The translations under genes were made by a program, and so were the position numbers. Positions 35,037 to 44,244 of a stretch of DNA of 64,000 nt are shown in pieces. The DNA is taken from positions 1,426,001 through 1,490,000 of the forward strand of contig NZ_MWFK01000002.1 of NCBI RefSeq assembly GCF_002078175.1, read 5' to 3'. The notes under the pieces are model-generated. The model was given only the letters and a program-made list of their open reading frames with translations, did not search any database and had not been told where the DNA came from. The DNA is from Streptomyces sp. M41(2017). Lineage in GTDB: Bacteria > Actinomycetota > Actinomycetes > Streptomycetales > Streptomycetaceae. Numbering within the stretch: the stretch's first letter is position 1; every line of letters begins with the position of its first letter.

Positions 35037-35136
35037 TACCGGCCACGGGGCCACAGAGGGTGACCCCGAAGCGGTTACGCCCGGCGACGGCCGCGCCTAC
35101 ACTGATCGCTCCCCCGGGGAAATGAGGAGCGCTCCA

Positions 35137-35859
35137 GTGTTCTATTACGTGCTCAAGTACGTTCTTCTTGGTCCGCTGTTGAGACTGGTCTTCCGGCCTC
35201 GGATCGAGGGCCTCGAGCACGTACCGTCGTCGGGCGCGGCCATCGTGGCCGGCAATCATCTGTCGTTCGCGGACCACTTCCTGATGCCCGCGATCCTGAA
35301 GCGCCGGATCACCTTCCTCGCGAAGGCCGAGTACTTCACGGGGCCGGGGATCAAGGGCCGGCTGACGGCCGCGTTCTTCCGCAGCGCGGGGCAGATCCCG
35401 GTCGACCGCTCCGGCAAGGAGGCCGGACAGGCCGCCATCCGCGAGGGCCTCGGCGTCCTCGCCAAGGACGAGCTGCTCGGCATCTACCCGGAGGGCACCC
35501 GGTCGCACGACGGCCGCCTCTACAAGGGCAAGGTCGGCGTGGCGGTGATGGCGCTGCGCGCCGAGGCGCCCGTGATCCCCTGCGCGATGATCGGCACGTT
35601 CGAGGCGCAGCCCCCGGGCCGGAAGCTTCCGCGGATCCGCCCGGTGTCGATCCGTTTCGGCGAGCCCCTCGACTTCTCGCGCTACGCCGGGATGGAGAAC
35701 GAGAAGACGGTCCTGCGCGCCATCACCGACGAGATCATGTACGCCATCCTCTCCCTCTCCGAGCAGGAGTACGTCGACCGGTACGCGGCCGACGTCAAGA
35801 AGGAGGCCGCCGCGAAGGCGGAGTCGCGGCGCCCGTTCCGCCGCACGCCGTCGAGTTGA
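35137..35859 (+). CDS. plsC: 1-acyl-sn-glycerol-3-phosphate acyltransferase
   Basis: 240-aa membrane-associated acyltransferase for phosphatidic acid synthesis. The catalytic NHLSFAD (H-x4-D, about 41-47) and PEGTRS (about 116-121) motifs are intact, with a hydrophobic N-terminus (FYYVLKYVLLGPLLRLVF). GTG 35137 was chosen because GAGGAG lies 8 bases upstream; an in-frame ATG at 35122 would overlap that site. Terminator hairpin at 35893. Confidence 0.93.
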   Translation: MFYYVLKYVLLGPLLRLVFRPRIEGLEHVPSSGAAIVAGNHLSFADHFLMPAILKRRITFLAKAEYFTGPGIKGRLTAAFFRSAGQIPVDRSGKEAGQAAIREGLGVLAKDELLGIYPEGTRSHDGRLYKGKVGVAVMALRAEAPVIPCAMIGTFEAQPPGRKLPRIRPVSIRFGEPLDFSRYAGMENEKTVLRAITDEIMYAILSLSEQEYVDRYAADVKKEAAAKAESRRPFRRTPSS

Positions 35860-35892
35860 GCGGCACCGGCGACCGGCCGGGACGTACGTGAA

Positions 35893-35922
35893 GGGGGCGG
35901 CCGGTCGGAACCGGCCGCCCCC
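35893..35922. terminator. Bidirectional terminator between plsC and tap
   Basis: GGGGGCGGCCGGT / ACCGGCCGCCCCC, 13-bp perfect stem with loop CGGA, between convergent stops. Confidence 0.85.
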
Positions 35923-35936
35923 TCATGTCGCGGGTG

Positions 35937-37547
35937 CTACGGCTGCGGGGTGGCGTGCGGCGTGCACGTCACGTCGGCCGCGTCCGTCTTCCCGGTGAGC
36001 AGGTAGGAGTCCACCCGCCCGTTGATGCAGGGGTTGAGCAGACCGGTCACACCGTGCGAACCGGCGCCCTTCTCCGTGATGAGGCGGGAGCCCTTGAAGC
36101 GCTTGTGCAGTTCGACGGCACCCGCGTACGGCGTGGCGGCGTCGTTCGTGGACTGCACGATCAGGACGGCCGGCAGGCCCTTGCCGGTCTTGACCTCGAC
36201 GGGCGTCTGCTGCTTGACCGGCCAGGTGGCGCACGGCAGGTTCATCCACGCGTTGGCCCACGTCATGAACGGGTAGTCCTTGTGCAGCCGGGAGTTGTCC
36301 CGGTCCCACTTCCGCCAGCTGGTCGGCCACTTGGCGTCGGTGCACTCGACGGCCGTGTAGACAGCGTTGCCGTTCTCCGCGGAGGCGTTGCCCGCGGTGT
36401 CGGACAGGTCGGGCGCGGCGGCGTCCACGATCGCCTGGGTGTCACCGGCGACCACCTTGCTGAACACCGTGGCGACCGGTACCCACGAGGAGTCGTAGTA
36501 CGGGGCGCTCTGGAAGAAGGAGATCAGCTCGGCGGGGCCGACGACACCGCCCAGGGGGCTCTTCTTCGCCGCGGCGCGCAGCTTCAGCCACTGGTTCTGG
36601 ACCTTGGCACGGGTGTCACCGAGGTGGAAGGCGGCGTCGTTCTTCGCGACCCAGTCCTCCCAGTCCTTCCAGCGGCCCTCGAAGGCCACGTCCTGGCCGA
36701 GGTTGGCCTCGTACCAGATGTTCTCGCGCGCGGGGTTGACGACGCTGTCGACGACCATGCGGCGCACGTGGCCCGGGAAGAGGGTGCCGTAGACGGCGCC
36801 GAGGTAGGTGCCGTACGAGACGCCCAGGTAGTTGAGCTTCTTCTCACCGAGCGCGGCGCGGATGACGTCCAGGTCGCGGGCGGTGTTGGGGGTGGTCATC
36901 TGCTGGAGCACGGCCTTGCCGCTGCGCTCGGCGCAGCCGTCGGCGTACTCGGCGGCCAGCTTGCGCTGGGCGCGCTTGTCGGCCTCGCTGTCCGGGACCG
37001 GGTCCGCCTTGGGCGCCTTGACGAACTCCTGCGGGTCGATGCAGGAGATCGGGGCGGAGTGGCCGACACCGCGGGGGTCGAAGCCCACGAAGTCGTAGGC
37101 CTTCGAGGTGTTCACCCAGAGCGGGTTCTTGCCGGTGACCCGGGTCGGGAAGCGCATGCCCGAGCCACCGGGGCCGCCCGGGTTGTAGACGAGCGCCCCC
37201 TGGCGCTCCTCCTTCGTCCCGGTGCTGCCGATCCGGTCGACGGCGAGCTTGATCTGCTTGCCGTGCGGGTGTGCGTAGTCCAGCGGCACGCTGACCCAGC
37301 CGCACTGGATGGGCTTCACGAAGCCCCAGTCGGCGGGGCAGTCCTGCCAGTCGATCCCCGCCTTGGCGGCCCGGTCCGCGGCGACGGCGGCACCGCGCTG
37401 CTCGCGGCTCTGCCCGTGGCTCCAGCCGTGACGCGAGTCGGCGGTGGCCGACGGGGCCGCCACGGCTCCGGCTATCAGGGTCGCCGTGACGAGCACGCCG
37501 GCCGAACCGAACGCCGTCACCCGCTTCGTCGGTCTCTTGGACCTCAA
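35937..37547 (-). CDS. tap: Secreted tripeptidyl aminopeptidase
   Basis: 536-aa exported alpha/beta-hydrolase that removes N-terminal tripeptides from proteins outside the cell. The signal peptide begins M(TTG)RSKRPTKRV and runs through AGVLVTATLIAGAVAAPSATA. The nucleophile elbow is GVSYGTYLGAVYG; the oxyanion region NPGGPGGSGM is typical of the S33 family, and the C-terminal TAP domain has VLIVQSTNDAATPYAGAVEL and the catalytic His in GAGSHGV. The TTG start at 37547 is supported by GGGGAGG 7-13 bases upstream and by the absence of any in-frame ATG or GTG near the signal peptide. Confidence 0.93.
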   Translation of the reverse strand: MRSKRPTKRVTAFGSAGVLVTATLIAGAVAAPSATADSRHGWSHGQSREQRGAAVAADRAAKAGIDWQDCPADWGFVKPIQCGWVSVPLDYAHPHGKQIKLAVDRIGSTGTKEERQGALVYNPGGPGGSGMRFPTRVTGKNPLWVNTSKAYDFVGFDPRGVGHSAPISCIDPQEFVKAPKADPVPDSEADKRAQRKLAAEYADGCAERSGKAVLQQMTTPNTARDLDVIRAALGEKKLNYLGVSYGTYLGAVYGTLFPGHVRRMVVDSVVNPARENIWYEANLGQDVAFEGRWKDWEDWVAKNDAAFHLGDTRAKVQNQWLKLRAAAKKSPLGGVVGPAELISFFQSAPYYDSSWVPVATVFSKVVAGDTQAIVDAAAPDLSDTAGNASAENGNAVYTAVECTDAKWPTSWRKWDRDNSRLHKDYPFMTWANAWMNLPCATWPVKQQTPVEVKTGKGLPAVLIVQSTNDAATPYAGAVELHKRFKGSRLITEKGAGSHGVTGLLNPCINGRVDSYLLTGKTDAADVTCTPHATPQP

Positions 37548-37713
37548 GTGGGACCTCCCCGTACATCGTTGCGATTGGTACGGGGATCCTTGCTGCTGTG
37601 AGGTCCCTGAGAACAGATGTGACCGGCGTTCTTTACCATTCCGATAGCCGGTACGCGGTGCTCCGTTGAGCGGTGAGGATGGCGCGAACCCGCCTTTCTC
37701 CAGCGGTTTCTCG

Positions 37714-38468
37714 TCACGTGAGGTCGCACAGCGCCTCGTCCATGATCCGCCGCAGCAGCAGGGCGTCCGGGGCGAGCGCGGTGACGAGCACGGCGGGCCC
37801 GGCGAGCGGGGTGAGAGCGGCGTACTCCCCCAGCAGGCGCGCGGGCGGCGGTTCCTCCTCGAACTCCGGTCGTACGACGACGAGCTGGCCAAGAGCCCGG
37901 CGCCCCGCGAGGACGGCGGGCCCGTCCCAGCCTCCCGGCGCTCCGGGGCCGCACGCCAGTTCCTGGTCCAGCAGGGTCCGTCCGTCGTGGCGCACGGTGA
38001 GCCTGCTGGTGAGGCGCCCCGGGTCCTCGCCGACCCGCCCGAGGACCTGCTCCTCCCGGAAGACGAGCCGGGCGCCGCGCCGCAGCTCGATACGCGAGAC
38101 GACGGACAGCTCACTGCCGCCCGCGGAGATCAACTGCTCGGGGAGCCAGTGCAGTTCACCGCCCTCGGCGACATCGAGGCGTACGTCGTAGCGGGCCTCA
38201 CCCCCGGCCTGTCCGGGCAGGGCGATGGTGGCTGCGGCCGACCCGACCCGCAGGAGCGCGTCCGGCCCCACCCGTGCCTCCACGGTGAGGTGGTCGCCGC
38301 CGAGCGGTCCGCTCATCGCGCCGACCAGCGTCACCCGCGCCTCGGCTCCGCTGCTGCGGGTGCGGCGCAGGGCAAGGGGGCCCTCGCCGTCGAGCACCGG
38401 CAGTGCCGTTCCGCCCCTGCCGTCGGCCCGGGCCTCGATCCGTGCGGTGGCACGCACGCCCTGGGTGG

Positions 38469-38472
<4 letters not shown>
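37714..38472 (-). CDS. ureD: Urease accessory protein UreD
   Basis: 252-aa chaperone of the UreD-UreF-UreG nickel-insertion complex. Conserved features: GAMSGPLGGDHLTVEARVGPDALLRVGSAAATIALPG and a WLPEQLI core, then RRGARLVFREEQVLGR. ATG 38472 forms an ATGA overlap with ureG; an in-frame ATG 9 bases earlier (38481) is possible. Last gene of the urease operon. Confidence 0.92.
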
Positions 38473-39146
<674 letters not shown>

Positions 39147-39309
39147 GTCAGGTCTCCGGTTTCTTCCGGTCCGCTGGGGTTCGGTTCGTTCTGTCCGGCG
39201 CCGGCCGGTCGGGCCGGGACGGGGTGCTGGTATGGGGGTTTCTTCCGAGGGCGGGGCTCCGGCGGCGGCGACGGTGCCGGTCTCCGGGAGCGGTGCGGGG
39301 ACGACCGGG

Positions 39310-39380
39310 TCCGGTGGTGGCCGTCCCCCGCAGGGCGAGGGGAACGGCCGTGTCCGGTGGTGGCCGTTCCCCGCAGGGCG
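39310..39380 (-). repeat. Two-copy direct repeat and hairpin in the ureF-ureG gap
   Basis: A 28-bp element occurs at 39310-39337 and 39353-39380 with one mismatch, period 43. The sequence between and within the copies forms GGGGAACGGCC (39339-39349) / GGCCGTTCCCC (39362-39372), an 11-bp stem. It could attenuate or process the urease transcript between ureF and ureG. Confidence 0.6.
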
Positions 39381-39403
39381 GCTTCCGTGCGGCACGCCTT
39401 CGG

Positions 39404-40078
39404 CTAGGACGCGAAGAGGCGGACGGGCCAGGCGGCGTGCGCCTCCGCGCTGATCTCCAGCAGGGGCGCCGACGTGGCGGGGAGTGCCTCGACCCCTTCG
39501 TCGAGGACCCGCCGTGCCGCGCTCGCCGCCGCGTGCGCGACGACGTCCAGCTCCGGTGTCAGCCGGGCCAGGACAGCCGTGGCCTCGAACGGGTCGAGGC
39601 TCAGCAGCCGTACCGTCGCGGACGCGGGCCCGCTGACGCACTCGTACGCGGAGCAGTACGCGGCGTCCTCGGGTCCGAGTCCGGCCGCCCGTGCCGCCAC
39701 GCCGAGGACGACCGGCTGGTGGGCTCCCTTGGGGAACTCCTTGGCCAGCTGGTCGAGTTCGGCGCAGGGCCAGGTGGCGCGGGCTGCCCTCATGAGCTGC
39801 CGCCCCAGCCGGCGCGCGACGCCCCGCAGGGCGAGGGAGGGGGTTCTGGCGTCGGCTGCGGCGTCCAGCGCCGCGGGGTCGCCGCCGAGCGCGGCCGCCG
39901 CGGCCAGTGAGGCCGCGACGAGTCCGGTCGTGTGCAGCCGGCCCCGGCAGAACTCCTCCAGGCCCGCCGCCCCGGTGATCCGCCCGGCCTTCACGGCGGC
40001 CTCGGCCCCGCCGGAGTGCGCGTGCCCTCCGGCGGGGAACCGGCCGTCGGCCAGGACCAGCAGTGCTGCGCGGGACAT
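39404..40078 (-). CDS. ureF: Urease accessory protein UreF
   Basis: 224-aa all-helical chaperone bridging UreD and UreG. Family features: LVLADGRFPAGGHAHSGG at the N-terminus, LDPFEATAVLARL and the C-terminal arm near residue 210. The start codon shares one base with the ureC stop (TGATG), indicating coupling. Confidence 0.92.
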   Translation of the reverse strand: MSRAALLVLADGRFPAGGHAHSGGAEAAVKAGRITGAAGLEEFCRGRLHTTGLVAASLAAAAALGGDPAALDAAADARTPSLALRGVARRLGRQLMRAARATWPCAELDQLAKEFPKGAHQPVVLGVAARAAGLGPEDAAYCSAYECVSGPASATVRLLSLDPFEATAVLARLTPELDVVAHAAASAARRVLDEGVEALPATSAPLLEISAEAHAAWPVRLFAS

Positions 40079-41799
40079 CAGAAGAGGAAGTAACGCTGGG
40101 CCATGGGCAGTTCGGCGGCCGGAGTCGCCTCGACGAGTTCGCCGTCGATGTGCACGGCGAAGCTGTCGGGGTCGATCCGCACCTGTGGCCGTGCGTCGTT
40201 CTCCCGCATGTCGGCCTTGGTGACCGCCCGGGTGGAGTCGATGGCCACGAACCGCTTGCCGAGCGAGAGCCGTTCCGGCAGCCCGTCCTCGATGGCGAGC
40301 GGCGCCACGAAGTTGAACGAGTTCGCGGCCGGCGCCCGCCCGATCGCGCCGAACATCGGGCGGGGCAGGATCGGCTGCGGCGTCGGGATCGACGCGTTGG
40401 CGTCGCCCATCTGCGCGTACGCGATCATTCCGCCCTTGATGACGAGGTGCGGCTTGACCCCGAAGAACGCGGGCTCCCACAGCACCAGGTCGGCGAGCTT
40501 GCCGGTCTCGACGGAACCGATCTCCCGTGCGAGGCCCTGCGCGAGCGCCGGGTTGATGGTGTATTTGGCGACATAGCGACGCACTCGGTGGTTGTCCGCG
40601 CCGCCGTCTCCGGGCAGTGCGCCACGGCGCCGCTTCATCACGTGGGCGGTCTGCCAGGTTCGCATGATCACCTCGCCGACCCGTCCCATCGCCTGGGAGT
40701 CGGAGGAGATGATCGAGATGGCGCCGAGGTCGTGCAGTATGTCCTCGGCGCCGATGGTCGACGGCCGGATGCGGGACTCGGCGAAGGCCAGGTCCTCGGG
40801 CACCGCCGGGTTGAGATGGTGGCACACCATCAGCATGTCGAGGTGTTCCTCGGCGGTGTTGACGGTGTAGGGCCGGGTCGGGTTGGTCGAACTGGGGAGC
40901 ACGTACGACTCGGAGACCACGGACATGATGTCCGGCGCGTGCCCGCCGCCCGCACCCTCGGTGTGGTACGCGTGGATGCCGCGCCCGCCGATCGCGGCGA
41001 GGGTGTCGGCGACGAACCCCGCCTCGTTGAGGGTGTCGGTGTGGATGGCGACCTGGATGCCCGTGCGGTCGGCCACCGTGAGGGCGGCGTCGATCGCGGC
41101 GGGCGTCGAGCCCCAGTCCTCGTGGATCTTCAGGCCGAGCGCGCCGCCCCGGATCTGCGACAGCATCGCGTCGTGCGAGACGGTGTTGCCCTTGCCGAGC
41201 AGACCGAAGTTGAGAGGGTAGCCCTCCATCGCCTCCAGCATCCGGGCCAGGTGCCAGGGGCCGGGCGTCACGGTGGTGGCCTTGGAGCCCTCCGCGGGTC
41301 CGGTACCGCCGCCGACGAGGGTGGTGATGCCGGAGGCGAGCGCCTCGTCGGCGATCTGCGGGCAGATCAGATGGACGTGGGCGTCGATGGCGCCCGCGGT
41401 CAGGATGCGCCCGTTGCCCGCGATGATCTCGGTCTCCGGGCCGATCACCAGATCGGGGTGGACCCCGTCCATGGTGTCGGGGTTGCCCGCCTTGCCGATG
41501 CCGGTGATCCGGCCGTCGCGGATACCGACGTCGGCCTTGACGATCCCCCAGTGGTCGATGATCACGGCCCCGGTGACGACCGTGTCCGGGGTGCCGTCGG
41601 CGCGCGTCGCGCGCGACTGGCCCATGGACTCGCGGATGACCTTTCCGCCGCCGAACACCGCCTCGTCACCGGCGAGTCCGGGGCCGCCCGAGCGGTCCTC
41701 CTCGATCTCGACCAGCAGATCGGTGTCGGCGAGGCGGATGCGGTCGCCGGTGGTGGGCCCGAACAGGTCGGCGTACTGGGCGCGCGAGATCTCAGGCAT
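40078..41799 (-). CDS. ureC: Urease subunit alpha
   Basis: Catalytic subunit hydrolysing urea to ammonia and CO2. The 573-aa protein has Ni ligands H141 and H143 (AIDAHVHLICP), the carbamylated Lys224 in GLKIHEDWG, HTD at about 253, H279 and Cys326-His327-His328 in the active-site flap (MLMVCHHLNP). ATG 41799 has GGAGG 8 bases upstream; a GTG at 41808 is the alternative. It overlaps the end of ureB by 8 bases. Confidence 0.97.
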   Translation of the reverse strand: MPEISRAQYADLFGPTTGDRIRLADTDLLVEIEEDRSGGPGLAGDEAVFGGGKVIRESMGQSRATRADGTPDTVVTGAVIIDHWGIVKADVGIRDGRITGIGKAGNPDTMDGVHPDLVIGPETEIIAGNGRILTAGAIDAHVHLICPQIADEALASGITTLVGGGTGPAEGSKATTVTPGPWHLARMLEAMEGYPLNFGLLGKGNTVSHDAMLSQIRGGALGLKIHEDWGSTPAAIDAALTVADRTGIQVAIHTDTLNEAGFVADTLAAIGGRGIHAYHTEGAGGGHAPDIMSVVSESYVLPSSTNPTRPYTVNTAEEHLDMLMVCHHLNPAVPEDLAFAESRIRPSTIGAEDILHDLGAISIISSDSQAMGRVGEVIMRTWQTAHVMKRRRGALPGDGGADNHRVRRYVAKYTINPALAQGLAREIGSVETGKLADLVLWEPAFFGVKPHLVIKGGMIAYAQMGDANASIPTPQPILPRPMFGAIGRAPAANSFNFVAPLAIEDGLPERLSLGKRFVAIDSTRAVTKADMRENDARPQVRIDPDSFAVHIDGELVEATPAAELPMAQRYFLF

Positions 41800-42103
41800 C
41801 GAGGGCACCTCCGGTCTCGCCGCGCAGGCCGGGCACCACGCGGGCGCCGGCGAGCGGGACGAGTTCGACGTCGACGGGGATTCCGGGCTCGAAGCGCACG
41901 GCGGTGCCCGCGGCGACGTTGAGCCGCTTGCCGCGTGCGGCGCCGCGATCGAAGTCCAGTCCGGGGTTGGCCTCGGCGAAGTGGTAGTGGGAGCCGACCT
42001 GGACGGGGCGGTCGGCGGCGTTCAGGACGGTCAGGCGGGTGACCTCGCGGCCCTCGTTGTAGAGGACGGGCCCGTCGGCGAAGAGGATCTCTCCGGGAAT
42101 CAT
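41792..42103 (-). CDS. ureB: Urease subunit beta
   Basis: 103-aa structural subunit: MIPGEILFADGPVLYNEGRE and VQVGSHYHFAEANPGLDFDR are the family hallmarks. It is a separate chain, as in most bacterial ureases, and lies 16 bases downstream of ureA. Confidence 0.97.
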   Translation of the reverse strand: MIPGEILFADGPVLYNEGREVTRLTVLNAADRPVQVGSHYHFAEANPGLDFDRGAARGKRLNVAAGTAVRFEPGIPVDVELVPLAGARVVPGLRGETGGALDA

Positions 42104-42119
42104 GGCGCGTGCTCCCCCG

Positions 42120-42422
42120 TCAGACGATCGGGTCGTGGACGGTGACGAGCTTGGTCCCGTCGGGGAACGTCGCCTCGACCTGGACGTCGTGGATCATCTC
42201 GGGGATGCCCTCCATGACGTCGTCACGGGTGAGGATCTTGCGTCCGGAGGACATCAGCTCGGCGACGGTGCGGCCGTCCCGGGCGCCTTCCAGGATGTGC
42301 GACGTGATCAGAGCGATCGCTTCCGGATGGTTCAGTCTCACTCCGCGGGCCCGGCGCTTCTCGGCCACGTCGGCGGCCACGTGGATCAGCAGCCTCTCCT
42401 GCTCGTGCGGGGTCAGTTGCAC
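42120..42422 (-). CDS. ureA: Urease subunit gamma
   Basis: 100-aa structural subunit beginning M(GTG)QLTPHEQERLLIHVAADVAEKR, with LNHPEAIALITSHILEGARDG and ending LVTVHDPIV. GTG 42422 gives the standard length; the longer open frame adds 39 residues with no family similarity. GAGGTGGG lies upstream. First gene of ureABCFGD. Confidence 0.96.
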   Translation of the reverse strand: MQLTPHEQERLLIHVAADVAEKRRARGVRLNHPEAIALITSHILEGARDGRTVAELMSSGRKILTRDDVMEGIPEMIHDVQVEATFPDGTKLVTVHDPIV

Positions 42423-42879
42423 GGCTTCCCACCTCACAGTCCTCGCTCCGGACCGTGCGGGGCCCGGGGTGCCGCAACCATCGCGACGAGATAGATGTAA
42501 CACACCGACACTTGTCGCGTTCTTGGCGAATCCGGGCACAAGAACCCCTGGCGGCGTGGATCGGCAGGTTAGTTGGACGGAGTTTCAACTACGTTAACCA
42601 GTCCTTGATCCACTGATGACCGGCTCCTGGGCGGCCGCATACCCGGTTCGCGACGCGACGTCGGCGGCGTCACCTCCGGGCAGGGATCGGCCGGCAGGCA
42701 CCCCCATCATGGCCGCCGGGCCACGGCTGCGCGGGGTACGACACCAGGCCGTGGGCGATGGACCGTATACGGCGGGGCGCCGAACCCGGCCCCGCGGGGC
42801 CCACGCACAGAGCCGGGTGCCCCGTACCGAAGCACGGAGCACCCGGCTCACAACGCGGGGCCGGCCAACCGTCGCGCGG
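42423..42879. other. Intergenic region, 457 bp, no gene
   Basis: No convincing coding frame. It should contain the urease promoter on the reverse strand; around 42490-42600 it is relatively AT-rich (TAGATGTAACACACC, AACTACGTTAACCAG). The terminator hairpin of the Phd-type gene is at 42810-42849. Confidence 0.6.
42810..42849 (-). terminator. Terminator of the Phd-type antitoxin gene
   Basis: GAGCCGGGTGC (42810-42820) pairs with GCACCCGGCTC (42839-42849), 11 bp, 18-base loop with an inner CCGT/ACGG stem; 30 bases after the stop at 42880. Confidence 0.7.
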
Positions 42880-43158
42880 TCAGGAGGCGTTGGGCCCTCG
42901 GTGCTCGGCGGCGATGCCGAACCGCCGGCGCTCGCGGGACGCGGAGGCCACCTCACGGGCGCCGGACAGGGATCCGATGGCCGGCTCGTCGGCGGAACCG
43001 TGGAGTTCTTCGAGGCGTTCGAGGTCGGCGGCGGAGACGAGGGCGACGAGCGGCTTCCCGTGCCGTGTCACGACGACGCGCTCGCCGCCGTACACGACGC
43101 GGTTGATCAGTTCGGCCAGCTCGGCCCTGGCTCGGGTCACCGGAATCTCGTAGGCCAT
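42880..43158 (-). CDS. Phd/YefM-family antitoxin, no adjacent toxin
   Basis: 92-aa DNA-binding antitoxin-like protein: MAYEIPVTRARAELAELINRVVYGGERVVVTRHGKPLVALVSAADLERLEEL is the complete Phd/YefM N-terminal domain. The C-terminal 35 residues, which would neutralise a toxin, are charged and unrelated to families I know. No toxin gene is found on either side: downstream is a terminator, and upstream is the divergent ClpP-like fragment. It may be an orphan regulator. Confidence 0.85.
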   Translation of the reverse strand: MAYEIPVTRARAELAELINRVVYGGERVVVTRHGKPLVALVSAADLERLEELHGSADEPAIGSLSGAREVASASRERRRFGIAAEHRGPNAS

Positions 43159-43233
43159 GGGCCCAGCTTAGACCGGTCGCGGCGGCGTCCGGGGAGCGTG
43201 GGGCCGGCCCGGAAGGCGGCGCGAGGCGCGCCC

Positions 43234-43289
43234 GGAAGGGCTCCCCGGCCGCCTGACAAGGCTCTTCGCTCTCAGCGGGGAGCCCTTCC
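43234..43289. repeat. 14-bp perfect inverted repeat before ClpP-like gene
   Basis: GGAAGGGCTCCCCG (43234-43247) and CGGGGAGCCCTTCC (43276-43289), 28 bases apart. The right arm ends 3 bases before the -35 TTGACG. It could be an operator, a cruciform or a remnant end; it is not next to any terminated gene on the plus strand. Confidence 0.6.
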
Positions 43290-43292
43290 CGA

Positions 43293-43322
43293 TTGACGTA
43301 CGCCCTGTACATTTTTTACAGA
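43293..43322 (+). promoter_or_regulatory. Promoter of the ClpP-like fragment gene
   Basis: -35 TTGACG (43293-43298) and -10 TACAGA (43317-43322) with an 18-base spacer; CTGTA...TACAG forms an inverted repeat at the -10 region, a possible operator. The AT-rich run stands out from its surroundings. Confidence 0.65.
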
Positions 43323-43354
43323 CGTCGATCCACCGATCGCGAGGAGGCGTGCCC

Positions 43355-43594
43355 ATGCACCGCCCGTCCACCCGCCACGTCCCGACCGGCCTCACCCGAC
43401 ACCCCGGCGCGGGACACGGGACACCGGATCCGTACGCGCAGCCGCTCGACGAGCGGACCGTGCTCCTCGGGACGACCATCGACGACACCTCGGCGAACGC
43501 CGTGACGGGGCGGTTCACCCACCTCGAACACCGCGCCCCCGACCGGGACATCTCGCCGTCCGGCGACTCGCCCGGCGCACCCGGCGCGAGGTGA
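43355..43594 (+). pseudogene. Truncated ClpP-like protein (N-terminal part only)
   Basis: The 79-aa frame begins M(H)RPSTRHVPTG and then DERTVLLGTTIDDTSANAVTGRFTHLEHRAPDRDIS, which follows the N-terminal region of Streptomyces ClpP3-type protease subunits as I remember them (RPxARHV..., LLEERIVFLGTPVDDTSAN..., APDRDISLYINSPGGS). After DRDIS similarity stops and the frame ends in SPGAPGAR; the oxyanion strand, the catalytic Ser-His-Asp and about 120 residues are missing. It has a good ribosome site (GAGGAGG) and a clear promoter, so it may still be expressed. Call: decayed or repurposed clpP copy; GTG 43349 is an alternative start. Confidence 0.7.
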
Positions 43595-43601
43595 GCGGCC
43601 G

Positions 43602-43907
43602 ATGATCCCCGACCTGCCGCCGCTGCCCGCGCTGACCCGCGCGGAGGCCGAGCTGATCGACCGCTATCTGGACGTGGTCGACCTGGTCGGCCGGATCAAT
43701 CCCGCGCGTCCCGGCGACACCTACCGGGGGCTGCGCGCCGCCCAGGCTCTGGTCGCCAAGGCGACGGCCCTGCGGGACGCCCTCGCGCTCATGCACCAGC
43801 GGGGCGAGAGCGAGGTGCACGCGCCGACCCTGGCTCAGGCTCTGCGCGTGCTGGACGGCGAGCGGCGCACCACGCGGGTCACGATCCCTCCCGTGTCCGG
43901 CAGTTGA
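43602..43907 (+). CDS. Unknown protein downstream of ClpP-like fragment
   Basis: 101-aa soluble helical protein starting MIPDLPPLPALTRAEAELIDRYLDVVDLVGRI, with LRAAQALVAKATALRDALALMHQRGE. I do not recognise a family. It begins 7 bases after the ClpP-like frame stops and so is probably co-transcribed with it. No signal peptide or membrane helix. The coding bias is normal for Streptomyces. Confidence 0.7.
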   Translation: MIPDLPPLPALTRAEAELIDRYLDVVDLVGRINPARPGDTYRGLRAAQALVAKATALRDALALMHQRGESEVHAPTLAQALRVLDGERRTTRVTIPPVSGS

Positions 43908-44244
43908 GGCGCTCACGCCCGGGTCCGGCGCGCACCGCGCCGCCGGACCGTCCGCACCGCGACTCAAACGCACCAGATGGTGTACCCCCTGATGGCGTAG
44001 GAATCCGTCCTTTCTCGGACCCCTCCGACTTGCGCAACACGGAGGGCAGAAAGGCGGAATGAGGGGTTCCGATGCAGGTGCGGGGGTCGCCCGCGTCCCC
44101 AACACCCCCTCGAACAGAGGGGTGTCCACCCGAACGGGTGAGTGGTGAGTAAGCCCACAAAACATCGGTTCCACTCGGATTTTCGGACGTTCATGGGTGA
44201 AGATCCCTTCCGACGACAAGCCCCCGCCACAGCGGCGGGGCGGT
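43908..44244. other. Intergenic region, 337 bp, no gene
   Basis: No coding frame that I trust. It holds a hairpin near 44100-44126 (ACACCCCCTC / GAGGGGTGT, one extra C), probably terminating the upstream unit, and AT-richer stretches (43965-44050 and 44150-44190) likely to contain the promoter of the riboswitch transcript. Confidence 0.55.
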
